Virus record (IMG/VR): IMGVR_UViG_3300048904_000313
Location: 1 to 64,000 of that record
From: a virus
DNA length: 64,000 nucleotides
Direction: 5' to 3' (one strand)
Made by a program: the position numbers and the translations under genes. The notes under the pieces are model-generated. The model made no database searches. It saw only the letters and a program-made list of their open reading frames with translations, and was not told the DNA's origin. This document shows positions 63,531 through 64,000 of this stretch, one piece after another. Each line of letters starts with the position of its first letter. The first letter of the stretch is position 1.

Positions 63531-64000
63531 TCAGTTCGTGCGAGCCTTCTTGATGATCTCGAGTTGCGCGACCTTGGAGGGAGCGATCTCCAGGCCGTCC
63601 TTCTTGGCGATCTCCTTGAGCTGGGTGTACGTCAGCTCGTCGAGGTCGTCGGTGCCCGCCTCGGGCTCGCTCTCCGCCGGCGTGACTGGTTCCTCAGTCT
63701 CAGCGGGAGAGGAGTCCTCAGCCCCTGCGAGGGCTGCGACAGGCTTCTTGTTGGCCGCGTCCGACATGTCGGCGCCGCACTCCCCGCAGAACTTCGCGGC
63801 CGGCCCGTTCGAGTGACCGTTGCGGCAGAGATGCGCCATGCTCACGGGAGCGGCGGTGACACTCACCTGGCCGAGCGCCTGCGTCAGCGCCTGTGCCAGA
63901 GCGGTGGGGAGGTGGCTGGCGAGTCCGGCGATCGCCGCCAGGGACTCCGTGTTGCTGATCGCGAGCTCTGCCTGGCCGCGCTTCTCCACGTCCAGTCGGA
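63531..64000 (-). CDS. Zinc ribbon plus HeH/LEM-like protein, runs off the window
   Basis: At least 152 residues; GTG at 63989 is possible, but the frame stays open to the window edge, so the true start may lie beyond. CRNGHSNG ... CGECG is a zinc ribbon; an acidic linker follows; LTYTQLKEIAKKDGL ... LEIIKKA is a C-terminal HeH/Rho-N-like helical motif. Probably a capsid-proximal or DNA-binding protein. Confidence 0.6.
   Translation of the reverse strand, partial: RLDVEKRGQAELAISNTESLAAIAGLASHLPTALAQALTQALGQVSVTAAPVSMAHLCRNGHSNGPAAKFCGECGADMSDAANKKPVAALAGAEDSSPAETEEPVTPAESEPEAGTDDLDELTYTQLKEIAKKDGLEIAPSKVAQLEIIKKARTN

Overview
The window looks like a large part of the genome of a tailed, siphovirus-type bacteriophage infecting a high-GC Actinobacterium. 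The reasons are the GC-rich, GTG/TTG-tolerant coding with dense 4-nt stop/start overlaps, a tape-measure/tail-chaperone/tail-tube block, a GH25 lysozyme with holin-like genes, five tRNAs and a phage replication set. No mycolic-acid esterase is seen, so a Streptomyces-like host is more likely than a mycolate-containing one (inference). No integrase or clear immunity repressor is visible. Terminase, portal and capsid genes must lie outside the window, probably to the right.

Layout. (1) 1-5.8 kb: fourteen small leftward genes. Nearly every one has its own promoter cassette: a GC-rich hairpin whose loop or 3' edge holds the -35 (TGGACA), 17-18 bp, a -10, then a second dyad over the start site, then a purine-rich ribosome site. 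(2) 5.8-6.5 kb: a control-like region with helically phased palindromic repeats, alternating purine-pyrimidine DNA and a candidate 34-residue peptide. (3) 6.5-17 kb: leftward replication and accessory genes, including an SF3 helicase, a primase-polymerase and a RecD/Dda-like helicase with a cysteine-rich insertion. (4) 17.1 kb: a divergent promoter switch. (5) 17.2-43.4 kb: rightward genes for an HU-like protein, Nudix and WYL-like proteins, nucleotide metabolism, DNA polymerase A, a RuvC-like resolvase, an SNF2 helicase, a Cas4/RecB-like nuclease, a Sak4-like ATPase and an SSB-like protein. They are followed by a methyltransferase, an NTP pyrophosphatase, a glycosyltransferase, UDP-galactopyranose mutase and a C5-cytosine methyltransferase, then tRNAs and secreted proteins. 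Many rightward promoters share TGTACA/TTTACA-N17-TAnnnT. (6) 43.4 kb: a convergent terminator. (7) 43.5-64 kb: leftward lysis, adhesin, tail and head-tail connector genes.

The most interesting idea is a DNA-modification pathway. A thymidylate-synthase homologue carries Asp where true thymidylate synthases have the dUMP-selecting Asn, as in dCMP hydroxymethylases. It sits beside a dNMP-kinase-like protein and a dCMP deaminase. About 8 kb downstream are an all-alpha NTP pyrophosphatase, a glycosyltransferase, UDP-galactopyranose mutase and a cytosine-C5 methyltransferase homologue. Together these resemble the T4 hydroxymethylcytosine/glucosylation gene set, but with a mutase that makes UDP-galactofuranose. 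All assignments come from reading the sequence. No similarity search was run.
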